A DNA stretch of 64,000 bases from positions 1 through 64,000 of the forward strand of contig CAYNKL010000002.1 in assembly GCA_964397775.1 (NCBI GenBank), read 5' to 3'. The DNA is from Allosediminivita sp964397775 (GTDB lineage Bacteria > Pseudomonadota > Alphaproteobacteria > Rhodobacterales > Rhodobacteraceae). The notes below the pieces were generated by a model that did not search any database, was not told the origin of the DNA, and saw only the letters and a list, made by a program, of their open reading frames with translations. The translations under genes were made by a program, and so were the position numbers. Shown in pieces: positions 61,354 to 64,000 of the stretch (within the stretch, counting starts at the first letter, position 1; every line of letters begins with the position of its first letter).

Positions 61354-61387
61354 AGAAAGGGGCGCCCCCGTTTCCGAAGGACGCCCC
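61350..61387 (-). terminator. rho-independent terminator of cycA
   Basis: On the minus strand GGGGCGTCC pairs with GGGCGCCCC (one G-U pair) around an 11-base loop and is followed by TTTCTTTATC. It lies 22 bases beyond the cycA stop and also separates it from the convergent export gene. Confidence 0.6.
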
Positions 61388-61409
61388 ATCTGGCCGAATA
61401 CTGGCCGCG

Positions 61410-61847
61410 TTACTCTGCCGAGGGACCGACCGACGCGAGGTAGGCCCAGATGTTGGGGGCATCGTCCTCTTTGCGCAGCTTGAAGGCCATCCGGCCCCGC
61501 GCACCGTCGTCGTCGAGGTAATCCCGCAGGTAAGCCGTCGGATCCATGACGTAGGACGCGAATTCCTCTTCGTTCCAGACAAGGCCTGCCTCGCCGGCCT
61601 CCGTCATGGCATCGGAATACCGGAAATCCTCGACCGACCCGGCCTCGCGCCCGACGACGCCGTAGAGGTTCGGGCCGACACGGCCCCCGCGAACGATCGT
61701 CTCGCCTTCGTCATCGACGACGCTGTGGCAGGACTTGCACTGATTGAAGGCCCGCTCTCCGGCCTCGGCATCTCCGCTCACCTCCTGGGCATGAGCTGTG
61801 CCTGCCAGTGCCAGCGTGGCGAGGACCGTTGCAATCTTGAGTTTCAT
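61410..61847 (-). CDS. cycA: cytochrome c2
   Basis: This 145-residue periplasmic class I cytochrome c has a signal peptide of 20 residues ending AHA. The haem site is CKSCH at 37 to 41 and the axial methionine is M120 in GRMAF. GPNLYGVVGREAG and the final DAPNIWAYL closely resemble Rhodobacter sphaeroides cytochrome c2, the soluble electron carrier between bc1 complex and photosynthetic reaction centre. The ATG at 61847 follows GGAGAAAG. It is divergent from ppaA, consistent with a photosynthesis role. Confidence 0.93.
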   Translation of the reverse strand: MKLKIATVLATLALAGTAHAQEVSGDAEAGERAFNQCKSCHSVVDDEGETIVRGGRVGPNLYGVVGREAGSVEDFRYSDAMTEAGEAGLVWNEEEFASYVMDPTAYLRDYLDDDGARGRMAFKLRKEDDAPNIWAYLASVGPSAE

Positions 61848-62022
61848 CAAACTTTCTCCCGTAGCACGTCTCCCAAAGATGACGGTATCTCAGCAGGTTG
61901 ACGGGCAACAAGTCGAAAGCCCCCACAACGGGCGCGACATCCCGCCATGTGCGAAACCGCCCGAACGGGGTCTGCCGCTGCGAGGAGAGTCGCCCGCTTT
62001 CGACCGCCAATGCCAAATCATT

Positions 62023-62051
62023 TTGACAAATTGCCGCACATTTCTGACAAT
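62023..62051 (+). promoter_or_regulatory. sigma-70-type promoter for ppaA-ppsR
   Basis: A perfect -35 TTGACA (62023-62028), 17-base spacer, and GACAAT (62046-62051) as a four-of-six -10. It lies about 70 bases before the ppaA ATG. An inverted repeat GACA-ATGC-TGTC overlaps the -10. No TGT-N12-ACA PpsR box was visible in the 272-base divergent region. Confidence 0.45.
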
Positions 62052-62119
62052 GCTGTCGTCCCGCGCGTCCAAGGCCAGCCAAGATTGACGCCAGCAAGAC
62101 GGGCCAGTTAGGAAACCCG

Positions 62120-62902
62120 ATGCCGACAGAACGTTCATTGGAACGCGGTGCCGAGACTCGAGATCGGCCCGAAGTCGCCGCGTTGGCACGAGAGGTCATC
62201 TCGGTTCTGAACGAACGCCCCGGCGCAAAGCCTCGCCGGTTGCCGGAGGCCACGGTCGAAAGACTGATGCGGCAGGCGCTTGCGCCGGGCGGCTTCGACG
62301 TCGAGACCGTTCTGGAAGAGCTTCTGAGCGACCATCTGACATCGGAAGGCATCACGGACCTCTGCATTCCGGAGGTCGCGGCAAGGATCGGCGTCCATTG
62401 GACCGAGGACAGGTTGAGCTTCGCGCAGGTCAGCATCGCCTCTGCCCGCCTTCAGTCGCTCGTGGCACATCTGTCGCGGCAGTGGCCCGATGAAAGCGAT
62501 GCCGTCGATGTCGGCGCGCTCATGGTGCTTCAGAAGGGCGACACCCACACGCTGGGCACGCATGTGGCGGCAGCACAACTGCGTCGTCTGGGCGTTTCGG
62601 TGCGGATGCTCTTCGAAGCCGACGAAGACACGCTGCTCCGGACGCTGACCGAAGAGCGACATGACCTTGTCCTCTTCTCCTGTTCGCGCGCCGAAAACCT
62701 TGAAACGATCGCTGGGCAGGCTAAACGGATCAAACGCGGAGTACCGAACCCCCCGCCGCTCGTGCTGGGGGGCATCGTTCTTGGCCTGACGGATCGCGTG
62801 AAGGAAAGAAGCGGTGTCGATCTCGTCACGAACGACGTCGGCGCGGCAGTGAAGTTTTACGAGCAAGACAAGTGGGCCGAACGCCCGACAGCGGTGCGAT
62901 AA
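62120..62902 (+). CDS. ppaA: cobalamin-binding antirepressor PpaA/AerR
   Basis: This 260-residue protein regulates photosynthesis genes by binding PpsR/CrtJ in response to light through a B12 cofactor. A helical N-terminal half is followed by a Rossmann B12 domain with GDTHTLGTHV, giving the D-x-H-x-x-G motif (D141, H143, G146), and VLGGIVLGL as the nucleotide-tail region. Its position directly upstream of ppsR is the standard arrangement in phototrophic Rhodobacterales. Confidence 0.92.
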   Translation: MPTERSLERGAETRDRPEVAALAREVISVLNERPGAKPRRLPEATVERLMRQALAPGGFDVETVLEELLSDHLTSEGITDLCIPEVAARIGVHWTEDRLSFAQVSIASARLQSLVAHLSRQWPDESDAVDVGALMVLQKGDTHTLGTHVAAAQLRRLGVSVRMLFEADEDTLLRTLTEERHDLVLFSCSRAENLETIAGQAKRIKRGVPNPPPLVLGGIVLGLTDRVKERSGVDLVTNDVGAAVKFYEQDKWAERPTAVR

Positions 62903-62905
62903 AGG

Positions 62906-64000
62906 ATGAACAGCGAAGGTACGAGTTCATGGGATGAGGGGTCCGTGCCCTTCGTCAGGGCGGAAGACCTGTCCGGCCTCATTGCTGCGGCATCCGACAT
63001 TGCGCTGTCCGTCTCGCGCGACGGATCCATCCTTTCCGTGATCACGGGCTCCGACGACGCCGGTTTCGGCGATCTGTCCCACTGGCAGGGCCGCCCGGTC
63101 GAAGACGTGCTGACGGTCGAATCTGTCCCGAAGTTCCAGGCGGTGCTCGAAAGGTTCCTTTCCGGAGATCCGCCTGCCCGCCCGGTGGAGCTCAACCACA
63201 ACAACGGTTCCTCCCCCGAATTTCCGGTCCGCTACAGGATTCACGCCCCCGGAACCGACGACATGTTCTTCATGCTCGGGCGCGACCTTCGGGGGGTCGC
63301 GGAGGCCCAGCAGCAGCTCGTTCAGGCCCAGATGTCCCTCGAACAGGGCTACGAGGCCCGGCGCGAGTTCGACGTTCGCTACAGGCTGCTGATGCGCATG
63401 ACGCTCGATCCCATGCTCTTCGTCTCGGTCGGACAGGGGCGGATCAAGGATCTGAACGACCCTGCGGCGGCGCTTCTCGGGACCGACCGTGAGTCCCTGA
63501 TCGGCGCACCCTTTGGCGAGGAGTTCCGTGACAGGCGCCAGGACGAGTTCATCGAGGGCCTTGTGACCACAGCCCTCTCCGAAGCGTCGTCCGGCGTCGA
63601 GGTCAGTGCACGACGCAGCCGCAAGAAGATCAACATCGTCCCCAGGATTTTCAGGGCGGCCGGCGAAAGGATCCTGATCTGCCGCATTCGCGCGGCGGAC
63701 GATCCCGAGCGGCAGAACGACGAACTCGGCCAATGTCTGAAGGGACTTTACGAAAAAGGCGCCGACGCGGTCCTCTTCACCTCGGCAACAGGTGTGATCA
63801 CAAGCTGCAACGACGCCTTCCTCGACCTGACGGAGTCCGTGACACTCGCTGACGTGAAGGGCCGCAGTTTCTCGGACTATCTGGCGCGCGGACAGGTCGA
63901 TCTGTCCGTCCTGATCGACAATGCCCGCAAGGCGGGCCACATGCGCATCTATGCCACGTCTCTAACGAACGAGCTTGGGACCAAGACGGCGGTCGAGATT
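62906..64000 (+). CDS. ppsR: transcriptional repressor PpsR/CrtJ (5' part, truncated by window edge)
   Basis: 365 codons are open to the window end. The protein represses bacteriochlorophyll, carotenoid and light-harvesting genes under oxygen and light. An N-terminal PAS-like domain is followed by the Q-linker helix (EAQQQLVQAQMSLEQGYEARREF, near 133 to 155) and PAS1 and PAS2. RAAGERILICRI contains C259, equivalent in position to redox-active Cys251 of R. sphaeroides PpsR. The Fis-type DNA-binding helix is beyond the edge. The ATG at 62906 has a poorly spaced AAAGG; GTG at 62945 after GAGGGG is an alternative. Confidence 0.94.
   Translation, partial: MNSEGTSSWDEGSVPFVRAEDLSGLIAAASDIALSVSRDGSILSVITGSDDAGFGDLSHWQGRPVEDVLTVESVPKFQAVLERFLSGDPPARPVELNHNNGSSPEFPVRYRIHAPGTDDMFFMLGRDLRGVAEAQQQLVQAQMSLEQGYEARREFDVRYRLLMRMTLDPMLFVSVGQGRIKDLNDPAAALLGTDRESLIGAPFGEEFRDRRQDEFIEGLVTTALSEASSGVEVSARRSRKKINIVPRIFRAAGERILICRIRAADDPERQNDELGQCLKGLYEKGADAVLFTSATGVITSCNDAFLDLTESVTLADVKGRSFSDYLARGQVDLSVLIDNARKAGHMRIYATSLTNELGTKTAVEI

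Noticed and set aside
1..64000. tRNA genes, CRISPR arrays, transposases, integrases or prophage genes
   Set aside because: I found no cloverleaf with T-arm consensus in a non-coding position, no regularly spaced direct repeats and no recombinase or phage motifs.

Overview
The window reads as chromosomal DNA of a marine Rhodobacterales (Roseobacter-group) alphaproteobacterium. Support comes from the high GC content, frequent ATGA/GTGA start-stop overlaps, GTG and TTG starts, the dnaN/dnaA/rpsT/enoyl-CoA hydratase/mutM/ubiE/ubiB block, a flagellar set with FlaF, FlbT and an alphaproteobacterial flagellin, and a right end that carries cytochrome c2, PpaA/AerR and PpsR/CrtJ. The last three indicate that the organism probably has a photosynthesis gene cluster just beyond the right edge (aerobic anoxygenic phototroph).

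Layout. 1-4260: queuosine-precursor transporter, murein endopeptidase MepA, UMF1-type MFS protein, hotdog thioesterase, YggT. 4269-6836: Fe-S photolyase/cryptochrome, the 3' end of an SDR gene, a 100-N assembly gap, and a polysaccharide ABC permease cut by the gap. 7254-14407: polysaccharide synthesis and export: GT2-GT4 fusion, hexapeptide acetyltransferase, sulfotransferase, GT2, KpsE-like and KpsT-like proteins. 14549-22813: HD hydrolase, dnaN, dnaA, rpsT, enoyl-CoA hydratase, mutM, ubiE, ubiB. 22820-58595: a large flagellar cluster (flgD, fliK, flgJ, flgN, fliC, flaF, flbT, fliI, flgBC, fliE, fliQ, flgFGAH, fliL, fliJ-like, flhB, fliR, flhA, motA, flgI, flgL, flgK, flgE, motB). It is interrupted at 25384-35653 by a ten-kilobase sugar and glycosyltransferase island. 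58663-61353: a second small polysaccharide set (sugar transferase, epimerase, Wza-like export lipoprotein). 61410-64000: cycA, ppaA and the first 365 codons of ppsR.

How the genes fit together. The flagellar genes resemble the ancestral alphaproteobacterial (R. sphaeroides fla2-like) set, which is known to be CtrA-controlled in that species. Several flagellar and sugar-gene upstream regions share a bipartite TTA-N8-TTA element, often with the octamer TTTACCGC, at similar distances from the start codons. The island between fliK and flgJ encodes a TPR/OGT-like glycosyltransferase together with CDP-glucose synthesis, 4,6-dehydration, epimerisation and a C-methyltransferase, but no 3-dehydrase (RfbH). 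My leading hypothesis is a flagellin (or other flagellar/surface protein) O-glycosylation system that uses a CDP-linked, C-methyl-branched 6-deoxyhexose. The capsule-type genes at both ends of the window may share the same regulation.

No tRNA, rRNA, CRISPR array, transposase or integrase was found.
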